From: Bacilli bacterium
Lineage (GTDB): Bacteria; Bacillota_I; Bacilli_A; RF39; UBA660
Assembly (NCBI GenBank): GCA_016297695.1
Contig: JAEDGC010000007.1
Location: 1-49,200, forward strand
Reading direction: 5' to 3'
Length of the DNA: 49,200 bases
The position numbers and the translations under genes are program-made. The notes below the pieces were generated by a model, which was not told the origin of the DNA, did not search any database, and was given only the letters and a program-made list of their open reading frames with translations. Each line of letters opens with the position of its first letter. The first letter of the stretch is position 1. Positions 15,276 through 22,388 of this stretch are shown one piece after another.

Positions 15276-16090
15276 AATATTTCTACTCCTTTTGATTTAA
15301 TAAATTCTTTAATTTCTTTGGCTTGTGTTTTAGTAGCCTTAATTGTAAATTGCCATGTTTCTATTGGCTCAACTTCTTTTGGCATAGCAAGTTCAACCAC
15401 TTCTTCAACTACTTCTGCAACCTTAATTTCTTCTTGTTTTACTTCTTCAATTTTCTCTTGTTGTTGTTTTATTTTTTGTATTTCTTCTTGTTTTTTTCTA
15501 ACTGTCATAATGGCATTTGTATATTTAAAACCATTATGTTGATATTCATAAAGTATTTCATCACGATATTCATCACTTGAAATACACTCCATATCATCAC
15601 TTACCATTTTGATAAAAGCCAAAACATCATTTTCTAATGATTTCATAGAACAACTTAAATTGATATTAAGTGGAATATCTTTAAATTCTATTATAGTTTC
15701 TAAATGATTAAATTTGATATGTTCTTCGGCAAATTGTTTAATTTTATCTTCTTTTTCTTTAACGAGAATATAAATACTTTCATCTATTTTTTTCTTCAAA
15801 TCTCTATCTGCTTCTTGATAAAGATTAGCCACATTTTCTTTATAAACTTCTTCAAAAGCATTGTATTTTTCCATAATAGCATTTTTAACTTGCTTTCTTT
15901 GAGTTTCAAGTTCATTAAATTCTTTTGTTAAAGTTGCTCTAACTTCCTTAATTTCTTTGTAATTATCTGGGGTACAAACTAAACTTGTAGCCTTGTCAAC
16001 TTTCTCTTTAATTTCAAGAGATAATTTTTCTAAATATGTTTTAATTATTGGTAATTGTTCCAATACAATTAGGTCTTGTTTATTATTCAT
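15272..16090 (-). CDS. DUF1351-like protein
   Basis: 272 residues, mostly long helices with a coiled coil at about 40-110 and a low-complexity Glu/Lys/Val segment at about 195-235. The C-terminal TWQFTIKATKTQAKEIKEF with FIKSKGVEI is the small alpha/beta end typical of DUF1351 proteins in recT operons. The ATG at 16090 follows GGAGAAAGAAA; the frame is open from 16114 but lacks a signal there. Role in recombination inferred from context. Confidence 0.75.
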   Translation of the reverse strand: MNNKQDLIVLEQLPIIKTYLEKLSLEIKEKVDKATSLVCTPDNYKEIKEVRATLTKEFNELETQRKQVKNAIMEKYNAFEEVYKENVANLYQEADRDLKKKIDESIYILVKEKEDKIKQFAEEHIKFNHLETIIEFKDIPLNINLSCSMKSLENDVLAFIKMVSDDMECISSDEYRDEILYEYQHNGFKYTNAIMTVRKKQEEIQKIKQQQEKIEEVKQEEIKVAEVVEEVVELAMPKEVEPIETWQFTIKATKTQAKEIKEFIKSKGVEIL

Positions 16091-16277
16091 TTTCTTTCTC
16101 CATTTCATTTTCAAGTTTTTCTTTTATTTTACACAATATGTCATATAGTTTTTTATCTTCTTCTGTCCATCTATCAACCATTTTTAGATAAAAAATTCTT
16201 TCTAACACATCTAAATATTTTTCTTCCACATTAATTCCCTTTAATGAATTAAATATAATTTCTTCATTAATTTCCAT
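16083..16277 (-). CDS. Hypothetical acidic protein, 64 aa
   Basis: Helical, very acidic C-terminus (LENEMEKENE). AGGAGGGTTAAATG sets the start; it overlaps the next gene by 8 nt. No family recognised. Confidence 0.65.
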   Translation of the reverse strand: MEINEEIIFNSLKGINVEEKYLDVLERIFYLKMVDRWTEEDKKLYDILCKIKEKLENEMEKENE

Positions 16278-16286
16278 TTAACCCTC

Positions 16287-16361
16287 CTATGTCATAACTG
16301 CTAAAACCATTAGCAAAATTAGGATAAAAATAATTATCTTTGCAATTAAGTTAATATTCAT
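16287..16361 (-). CDS. Membrane micropeptide, 24 aa
   Basis: MNINLIAKIIIFILILLMV then LAVMT: a single hydrophobic span with one N-terminal lysine. GGAGGTTAGTTATG precedes it, and its TAG is part of the next AGGAGGG. It sits between the replication initiator and the 64-aa gene. Similar in size to the peptide at 4247-4321, though the sequences are unrelated. Confidence 0.6.
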   Translation of the reverse strand: MNINLIAKIIIFILILLMVLAVMT

Positions 16362-16363
16362 AA

Positions 16364-17080
16364 CTAACCTCCAAAATCATTTAAAATATCTTCTAATTCT
16401 TCTAAATTATCTTGTTTTTTTTCAATTTTTTTATTAAACCAATCAGGGGTAGAAATATCAGATTTAGAAACTTTGACTTCTTTTTCTTTCTTTTCCCATG
16501 TTCTAACACAGGCTTTCCAATCTTTCATTGGTTTCTTTCCAACCAACCAACCAATGCTATCGTAGTAGTCAACAAACTTTTCGGCATTAACACCATTTTT
16601 TCGTTCTTCACAGTATTTTTTTACTTCTTCTACTGTTGGTTTTTGAAATTTTTTAGGTACAGAATTATTATATATATATACTATACTATTCTCTTCTATA
16701 CTATTCTCGCTTAGCATTTGCTTAGCATTTGCTAAGCCACACTCTTTAAACTCATATTTTTCATTGACTAATTTAAGTAAATTAAGTTCATCAACATACT
16801 CTGTTTCACTTATTCTTCTGCTATCTAGCCAATTATTTTTGTTCCAATCAGTAACAACCATAACACCACTTTCAAAAACTATAAAATAATTTTTAGCAAT
16901 CAAGATTTTAAAATCGTCATCAGTAAAGCCACAAATCTTTTGCAATTTTCTTGGTTGAAAAAAACCTTTGTCATCTGCACTCATACCAGCCATAAAATAT
17001 AATGCTTTGGTTGAATTTGGTAAATCTATGAATTTATCAGTATCAACAACTCTTTTGTCAAACATCCTTTTTTGAGCCAT
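16364..17080 (-). CDS. Phage replication initiator (DnaD-like organisation)
   Basis: 238 residues. The N-terminus (RVVDTDKFIDLPNSTKALYF, then DDKGFFQPRKLQKICGFTDDD) is the winged-helix found in phage replisome organisers. The C-terminus has PTVEEVKKYCEERKNGVNAE and GKKPMKDWKACVRTWE, the conserved tail of that family. It should bind the phage origin and recruit host helicase. It is the second gene after the promoter at 17287-17315. Confidence 0.85.
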   Translation of the reverse strand: MAQKRMFDKRVVDTDKFIDLPNSTKALYFMAGMSADDKGFFQPRKLQKICGFTDDDFKILIAKNYFIVFESGVMVVTDWNKNNWLDSRRISETEYVDELNLLKLVNEKYEFKECGLANAKQMLSENSIEENSIVYIYNNSVPKKFQKPTVEEVKKYCEERKNGVNAEKFVDYYDSIGWLVGKKPMKDWKACVRTWEKKEKEVKVSKSDISTPDWFNKKIEKKQDNLEELEDILNDFGG

Positions 17081-17084
17081 TTTT

Positions 17085-17264
17085 TTATATCTCCTTTTTA
17101 TTTGGTATTAACACTATTTTATCTTCGTAAACTTCCATACGATAATATAGACCATATTTATTTACAAAAAATTTAGGAATAATAATTCTTGAAGTATTAA
17201 CATCTGCCTTTTTTTGGAATATCAACAAAGGCATTTCTTTTTTTTCCATATTTTGTTCTGTCAT
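17085..17264 (-). CDS. AbrB/SpoVT-like transcription factor, 59 aa
   Basis: ADVNTSRIIIPKFFVNKYG followed by YEDKIVLIPNK is the swapped-hairpin AbrB fold. TAGGAGGAAAAATATG fixes the start at 17264, although the frame is open to 17315. First gene of the replication operon, so it may be autoregulatory. Confidence 0.75.
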   Translation of the reverse strand: MTEQNMEKKEMPLLIFQKKADVNTSRIIIPKFFVNKYGLYYRMEVYEDKIVLIPNKKEI

Positions 17265-17286
17265 ATTTTTCCTCCTATCAATATCC

Positions 17287-17315
17287 ATTATAAAGGCAAA
17301 AAATGGAAAATACAA
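17287..17315 (-). promoter_or_regulatory. Replication operon promoter
   Basis: TTGTAT and TATAAT on the minus strand with a 17-nt spacer. It drives the operon from the AbrB-like gene down to the terminator at 11206-11239. Confidence 0.65.
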
Positions 17316-17493
17316 GACAATTTAAGACACTTTACCTTTTTTTGACACAATTATTTTTTTACGCATTTTTAAGCCCCATACGGCGACAAAAGACCGAAAA
17401 GGTATAATTACATTACCTGACACCAAAACGACGAAATTTGATAGGTTTATTGAAGAATACGAGGCATATTCAAAACAAAGTATTAAACAAAAT

Positions 17494-17520
17494 AAAAAAA
17501 TAGCCATTTTTGGCTATTTT
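17494..17520 (-). terminator. Terminator after the regulator pair
   Basis: A 10-bp stem, AAAATAGCCA / TGGCTATTTT, with a 4-nt loop and a T7 run on the minus strand. The stop of the AbrB-like gene lies within it. Transcription from the HTH gene should end here. Confidence 0.8.
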
Positions 17521-17762
17521 AATGTATCAATAGTGTTCATAATATCTTCAATAATTAATTCTTTATCTTTTGCATTTTTCTTTGAAAGTGATTTAATTTT
17601 TTCTTTTAAGTCATTTAAGGTATCTTCTTTTTTAGCATTTGTAATTATTATTTCATTATCAAGTAATTCAATTTTAACTTCACTATTGACATCTAAATTA
17701 ATTTTTTCTCTCATTTCACTAGGAATACAAATTCTTCCTGACATATCTATTTTACGATACAC
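17514..17762 (-). CDS. AbrB/SpoVT-type regulator, 82 aa
   Basis: MYRKIDMSGRICIPSEMREK and VKIELLDNEIIITNAK make a textbook SpoVT/AbrB DNA-binding domain (residues 1-45), followed by a lysine-rich coiled-coil tail. Its start overlaps the stop of the HTH gene, so the two regulators are coupled. It may be a lysogeny or transition regulator. Confidence 0.82.
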   Translation of the reverse strand: MYRKIDMSGRICIPSEMREKINLDVNSEVKIELLDNEIIITNAKKEDTLNDLKEKIKSLSKKNAKDKELIIEDIMNTIDTLK

Positions 17763-18736
17763 TAAATATTACCTCCAAACAATCTAATAAGATATTTTTC
17801 TTGTTCGGTTAGTCTTTCTTTTAATAGTTCTTTTAACATAGAATTTTCATCAGTTGGTTTAACTATTATACCAACTCCTGTTTCCATAGGTATAATAGTT
17901 GTGTTATCGTTTATTTTAGTTGTTTCTTCTATTGTAATTTGTTCTGCATTTGCATTTTGTTCTACATTTGTATCACAACTTTCAACATAATTTTTTACTC
18001 TTTGTAATACTGATAAACTTGGCTTATATTGTGCATATTTTTTTATAAAAGCAAATGTTGTACTTATGGCTAAATATACTTTTTTTCCAAATTGCTCTAT
18101 TGTCATATCGTGTTCTTTTATAAATTTATTGAAATCAAACTCTTTATACCAATTTCTTAATTCATTTTCATTTTCAGTGATTAATACATTATCCTTTGAA
18201 ATAGGTTTTATATTTCCTTTTTCAAAACAATCATATAATTGTTGTGCTATTTCATAAATAACTTCTGCCCCAACTTCATCATATTGTCTTTTTATAACTC
18301 TTTGTATTGTACTATCACAAACTTTCCCTTTTATTCTTCCTGCATTAGATACAAAATCATATCTTCTCATTAAATCTTGCCAACCTGCAACATTATATTT
18401 TTCAAAATATTCTTCTTTATTAAATTTTGTTAAATACCAATATAGTTCTTCACTATTAGGATATTTTTCAATTAAGTTTTGTATTTTAGGGTGGCTAAAT
18501 ATATCACTATCTTCAATTTTTATATTTATTGCTTCTTGTTCCATTTCTCCCCCTTTTTCTATTTCTTGATGTTTATTAAAAATGTTATTTCTTAAAAAAT
18601 TATTTATTTGCATATTTTCTACTACCTCTTTCCCATTAATTAATTTTTTTGTTATTTCTATTGGCATACCAACCAATTTTGAATATTGTTCTAAATTTAA
18701 TCCCAATTTTTCCATTTGTCTTTTATATATACTCAT
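17762..18736 (-). CDS. HTH-containing regulator, 324 aa
   Basis: The N-terminus (MSIYKRQMEKLGLNLEQYSK to NGKEVVENM) looks like a lambda-type helix-turn-helix. The middle has a conserved-looking AGWQDLMRRYDF, and the C-terminus includes a second HTH-like part (DMTIEQFGKKVYLAISTTFA). AAAGGAGGGTTTGAAATG favours the start at 18736. Two direct repeats in its promoter suggest autoregulation. Candidate phage repressor, but no protease or dimerisation domain is recognised. Confidence 0.65.
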   Translation of the reverse strand: MSIYKRQMEKLGLNLEQYSKLVGMPIEITKKLINGKEVVENMQINNFLRNNIFNKHQEIEKGGEMEQEAINIKIEDSDIFSHPKIQNLIEKYPNSEELYWYLTKFNKEEYFEKYNVAGWQDLMRRYDFVSNAGRIKGKVCDSTIQRVIKRQYDEVGAEVIYEIAQQLYDCFEKGNIKPISKDNVLITENENELRNWYKEFDFNKFIKEHDMTIEQFGKKVYLAISTTFAFIKKYAQYKPSLSVLQRVKNYVESCDTNVEQNANAEQITIEETTKINDNTTIIPMETGVGIIVKPTDENSMLKELLKERLTEQEKYLIRLFGGNI

Positions 18737-18770
18737 TTCAAACCCTCCTTTCCCCAAAAGACATAATTAC

Positions 18771-18824
18771 ATTATACCATTTTATGCCATTTGTCAACCT
18801 TTTTTTGCCTTATTTATGCCATTT
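18771..18824 (-). promoter_or_regulatory. Regulator promoter with paired operator repeats
   Basis: On the minus strand TTGACA (18792-18797) and TGG-TATAAT (18771-18776) are 15 nt apart, a short spacer offset by the extended -10. AAATGGCATAAA occurs at 18781-18792 and again at 18813-18824, 32 bp (about three turns) apart. Confidence 0.65.
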
Positions 18825-18837
18825 TTAAGACAAAAAT

Positions 18838-18865
18838 AAAGAAAAATAGGCTTTTTAACCTATTT
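18838..18865 (-). terminator. Late operon terminator
   Basis: AAATAGG / CCTATTT, 7 bp with an 8-nt loop, followed on the minus strand by TTCTTTATTTTT. It lies downstream of the endolysin gene and closes the late operon. Confidence 0.65.
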
Positions 18866-18932
18866 CTCTTACAAGTATAAGTTATTTAAAATAAAAATCG
18901 GACTAATAAATCATAAAACAAACTATTAATTT

Positions 18933-19799
18933 TTAAAGATATTTATTCCATTTATTTGGAACAAATAATTCTTTACCATCATATTTTATTTTATCCCAAT
19001 TATAACCATTAGAATAACCTACATTTCTAGCAATCAAATCACATTTAGTTTGATAAGGAATTACTTTGTACTTAGGATAGTTAAATCCATAGCCATTTAA
19101 TCTACTCCAAACTCCTTGTGTAGTATTAACTACTATGTAATTACTATTAGAAACTATTTCAGTTATGCAATTATCATTTACCCAACCTATATTTCCATTT
19201 TCAAGTAAATATGGATTTCTAGCACCTGCAACAATTCTTGTAATCTTTCCTGTTGTGATAGCAGGATTAACTTTTTTATTGCTTGTACTTGATACATAAA
19301 CTGCATTTATTTTAACTGTATCTCCTATTTTGTATTTTAATGTGTTAGGTTTACTTTCTTCTTCTTTTGGAAATTCGTATGCTTCAAAATCTTCCCATCT
19401 TTTTTTATCCCATGCTTTATTTCTATCTTCCGTTGGAAACCAACCAAAGTGTAAGTGAATACCTGTAACTTGACCTGTTGCACCTGTATAACCAACTATT
19501 GTGTTAGCATCTACTTTTTGATTATTTTTAACTGTATAACTATCTAAATGATAATGTATTCCTGTTTTTCCTAATCTAGGATATTTTACATAAACATATT
19601 TAGCACCTGTAATATCAGTTCCACAACCTGTTACTACACCATCTTCAATAGCATATTGAGGAAGTTTTTGATTATTAGTTCCATAATCTACTCCTTGATG
19701 AAATTGCATTACTTTGTTGATAGGGTGGATACGATAACCAAATGGGCTTGTTATGTAAGGATCAAAGTTTTTGAAAATTAATTTTCCGTTTTTACTCAT
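18933..19799 (-). CDS. M23 peptidase endolysin with SH3-like domains
   Basis: 288 residues. Zinc ligands of the M23 (LytM/lysostaphin) fold are present: H34-x3-D38 (HQGVDYG) and H115-x-H117 (HLHFG), with H82 as likely catalytic base. After a linker at about 140-150 come SH3-like cell-wall domains (about 153-215 and 220-285). No signal peptide, so release depends on the adjacent holin. It cleaves peptidoglycan cross-bridges at lysis. Last gene of the late operon. Confidence 0.92.
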   Translation of the reverse strand: MSKNGKLIFKNFDPYITSPFGYRIHPINKVMQFHQGVDYGTNNQKLPQYAIEDGVVTGCGTDITGAKYVYVKYPRLGKTGIHYHLDSYTVKNNQKVDANTIVGYTGATGQVTGIHLHFGWFPTEDRNKAWDKKRWEDFEAYEFPKEEESKPNTLKYKIGDTVKINAVYVSSTSNKKVNPAITTGKITRIVAGARNPYLLENGNIGWVNDNCITEIVSNSNYIVVNTTQGVWSRLNGYGFNYPKYKVIPYQTKCDLIARNVGYSNGYNWDKIKYDGKELFVPNKWNKYL

Positions 19800-19800
19800 A

Positions 19801-20115
19801 TTATTTTTCCTCCTTTAAACTATTAACAAAACTTTCTATTAAAATATCTATTTCATCATCAGTTATATCTATTCCTTTTGAAGTTAAAATATTTAATGCT
19901 TTTTCTTTTGCTAATATATATTTATTTATAACTTGTTCTGTTTTTGATTTTTGCTCTACATATTTAACACAATCATTGATTACGTTTCTTATAGTTTCGT
20001 TTTTAACTTTTTCATTATAAACTTTTTTTATGGTTGCACCTAACCAAGTTACAATTCCTGTTAAAATCATCATTATAATTGAGCCAAAATCTATCATACT
20101 TAATAATTCTTTCAT
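19801..20115 (-). CDS. Holin, LLH-type
   Basis: 104 residues with one N-terminal membrane segment (FGSIIMMILTGIVTWLGATI, about residues 10-30), then a long charged helix with YVEQKSKTEQ and a C-terminal domain typical of superfamily-6 holins. It ends one base before the endolysin gene. It should permeabilise the membrane to release the endolysin. Confidence 0.82.
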   Translation of the reverse strand: MKELLSMIDFGSIIMMILTGIVTWLGATIKKVYNEKVKNETIRNVINDCVKYVEQKSKTEQVINKYILAKEKALNILTSKGIDITDDEIDILIESFVNSLKEEK

Positions 20116-20122
20116 ATTAATC

Positions 20123-20338
20123 CTATTCTCCTAATTCTGCTACTTCCTCTATTTCTTCGACATATAATTCATTTATTTTTGATATATCGAAATTATTAGG
20201 AAGATAAATTATAGTTGTATAATAAGGATAATGTTCTTCTCCGTTTTCATCTTTAAAATAAACATCATCAATACTTCTTATTTTTTTATTGTCATCAGCA
20301 ATTAATTTTTTTAATTTATTATTTTCTACTATTTTCAT
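20123..20338 (-). CDS. Small late protein, 71 aa
   Basis: Acidic protein between the fibre genes and holin, starting MKIVENNKLKKLI. The position matches small XkdX-like proteins of other phages, but there is no clear motif. AGGAGGATATATG upstream. Confidence 0.65.
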   Translation of the reverse strand: MKIVENNKLKKLIADDNKKIRSIDDVYFKDENGEEHYPYYTTIIYLPNNFDISKINELYVEEIEEVAELGE

Positions 20339-20346
20339 ATATCCTC

Positions 20347-21162
20347 CTAACTAACCGTCCAACCTTTATTTGTTGCAATAGCAATTTCTTCTTCTGTTAA
20401 TTTTGCTAAATTTGTACTACCTATTTGTAGTTTTTGAGCATACAAAGTTCCACCATTAGCAACATCATAACTTAAATTTAAGTCGTATAAATTATTTATA
20501 ACATCAATTAAACTATCATGTGTTAAATTTGGACAATAACTTAAATCAACAGTACAAAATCTATATCCATTTGATTGAATATAATATCCTTTTCCTACAT
20601 TTTTCATAAATTTTAAATTAGTTAAATTTTGACAACCAGAAAATGTTCCATTTGTTGTTTCATTATTTGCAGTACCACTAATTTTACTTGCATCAAAATT
20701 ACTTAAATCCAAATCGACTAAACTTTGACAATCACTGAACATATAATTTCCAGTTCTTGCATTACTAAAATCCAGTCCGCTAACATCTATTTTAGTAGCA
20801 TTAATACATCTTGAATATACGGCTGTAAAATCTTTTACATTGTTATTACAAATAATTTTAGGAATAACATAATTATTATAATTATTAAATAAATTGGATA
20901 TTGAAGTTACACTATCATCTATAATTATATCAGGAACTTTTTTTATAAAATTTTTATTACCCCAATTAATAGGCGAAGTTCCAGAATAAGCAGTATTAAA
21001 ATATTCGCTTATATCTCCACCACTTTGAATATCTTTTACCTTTGGAACAAGAGTTGTAAATGTTTCATCATTTGTTGCTTCAACACCTTTTGCAACTAGG
21101 TTATCAACAAGAGTTTGTTTATCCACTTTTAATTGATTAATTTGTTCTTGTATAGTTGCCAT
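20347..21162 (-). CDS. Tail-associated protein with BspA-like leucine-rich repeats
   Basis: 271 residues. An N-terminal coiled coil (MATIQEQINQLKVDKQTLVD) resembles a trimerisation or attachment segment. The rest is a BspA/DUF285-type repeat region (about residues 70-200), with recurring MFSDCQSLVDLDLSNFDAS and FSGCQNLTNLKF units. Such repeats bind host or mucosal surfaces in other proteins, so a receptor-binding role is likely. It overlaps the collagen-like gene by 1 nt. Confidence 0.8.
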   Translation of the reverse strand: MATIQEQINQLKVDKQTLVDNLVAKGVEATNDETFTTLVPKVKDIQSGGDISEYFNTAYSGTSPINWGNKNFIKKVPDIIIDDSVTSISNLFNNYNNYVIPKIICNNNVKDFTAVYSRCINATKIDVSGLDFSNARTGNYMFSDCQSLVDLDLSNFDASKISGTANNETTNGTFSGCQNLTNLKFMKNVGKGYYIQSNGYRFCTVDLSYCPNLTHDSLIDVINNLYDLNLSYDVANGGTLYAQKLQIGSTNLAKLTEEEIAIATNKGWTVS

Positions 21163-21662
21163 TATGCCACCTCACTAACAGTTGTTAAAGTAGAAAGTTC
21201 TTCGTTTATTGGAACTAATTGATTATCAATATATTGTTGAATAGTTGCAATATCTTCTGCCGTCCAATAATCTGTTCCACGAACAGGAGTATAACCATCT
21301 TGTCCATTTTGTCCTTGAACACCTTTTGGAATACCAAAGTTGAATATTGGATTTTCAAGTGTTCCTGTTTGTGTTACAGTTGCTTGTTCAGTAGGTTCAA
21401 GAGTTTCAACTGTACCTATTTTAATATTAGGGGTAGCACCTTGAACACCTTGAATACCTTGAATACCTTGAATACCTTGTTGTCCTCTTTCGGCTACTAA
21501 TTGCCAATAAGTATTATCAGTTGGAATAACACCAACACAATCTTTTAAACAAGCGTAAGAACTTCCATTGTAAGAAACAATATCTAATTTTTCATAATTT
21601 GTTGTAGAGTTATATTCTCCTTTAAAAACAATTGATACTCTACCTAAAATTTGTTTTGCCAT
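21162..21662 (-). CDS. Tail fibre with collagen-like repeats
   Basis: 166 residues. A carbohydrate-binding-like N-terminal module (YNSTTNYEKLDIVSYNGSSY, DNTYWQLVAE) is followed by Gly-x-y repeats (GQQGIQGIQGIQGVQG) and a YTPVRGTDYWTAEDI motif common in phage fibres. Collagen-like stretches trimerise such fibres. The short G-x-y repeat is also a tandem DNA repeat, prone to length change. Confidence 0.85.
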   Translation of the reverse strand: MAKQILGRVSIVFKGEYNSTTNYEKLDIVSYNGSSYACLKDCVGVIPTDNTYWQLVAERGQQGIQGIQGIQGVQGATPNIKIGTVETLEPTEQATVTQTGTLENPIFNFGIPKGVQGQNGQDGYTPVRGTDYWTAEDIATIQQYIDNQLVPINEELSTLTTVSEVA

Positions 21663-22306
21663 TATATAATTACCTCCAATTCTGCATTTTCATTTAATCT
21701 AAAATCTAAAAGCATATCTTCTGTTTTATTCATGATTAAATTTCCGTCTTCTATATCAAATGTTGCAAAGTTGCAATCTCCTTTTTCTCCTTTTTCTCCG
21801 TCTAGTATCTCTACACTATTAGTTGTACCATCTTTTTTTGTTATTGTCAAAGTAGATACATTATCAACCTTTTCAACTTCAATGTTTAAATTATCTATTT
21901 GGTTTAATTTAGTATTAGCAACTTCAATCCAAGTTTGATATTCATCAGGTTGTTCTATTTCTGCATTAATACTTTCATTTACCACTACATAGAATACATT
22001 ACTTTTAAATATTGGTATTTCTTCTTCATCAATGCCCTCTGTTATAACTAACTGCATATATATTTGACCTTGTTTAGTTATAACACTCTTAATAGGCATT
22101 TTGTAAGTTTCTTCTTCTTGAATTAAAGGCAAATATGCTTTTGTATCACTTGTTTCGTATTCTAATCTTGCTTGACCTATTACAAATTCATCTGTAAAAG
22201 TAAAGACTAGATTACCTTGTAAATTTTCTGCATCATTACCGATAACATATTTTGACAAATCAACTTGTCTTGTTTCTTTTGATATTTTAATTTCAATATC
22301 TTTCAT
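21662..22306 (-). CDS. BppU-like baseplate / fibre attachment protein
   Basis: 214 residues. The N-terminal domain resembles the BppU N-terminal fold that anchors receptor-binding proteins to siphophage baseplates (KDIEIKISKETRQVDL, LVFTFTDE, ARLEYETSDTKAYLPL). A short GEKGEKGDCNF collagen-like hinge precedes the C-terminus. It overlaps the collagen-like fibre gene by one base, so the two probably assemble together. Confidence 0.75.
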   Translation of the reverse strand: MKDIEIKISKETRQVDLSKYVIGNDAENLQGNLVFTFTDEFVIGQARLEYETSDTKAYLPLIQEEETYKMPIKSVITKQGQIYMQLVITEGIDEEEIPIFKSNVFYVVVNESINAEIEQPDEYQTWIEVANTKLNQIDNLNIEVEKVDNVSTLTITKKDGTTNSVEILDGEKGEKGDCNFATFDIEDGNLIMNKTEDMLLDFRLNENAELEVII

Positions 22307-22388
22307 AAATCAAATCACATCCTTTTCTTTTATTTTTTTAAGCAGTTCTTTTCCACATATTTTTTCTTTTTATTATATTGATATGCTC
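22307..22388 (-). pseudogene. Relic of a fibre-gene 3' end
   Basis: This gap repeats the 12 bases ATGTGGAAAAGA that end the upstream fibre gene (MWKRVS) and then reads MWKRTA and a stop, the usual C-terminal ending of this fibre family. It looks like a leftover of a replaced or duplicated fibre tip. Confidence 0.45.

Noticed and set aside
17322..17507. Leftward open frame of 61 codons
   Set aside because: It lies between a terminator and a promoter, lacks a ribosome-binding site, and its N-terminus is the complement of the terminator hairpin.
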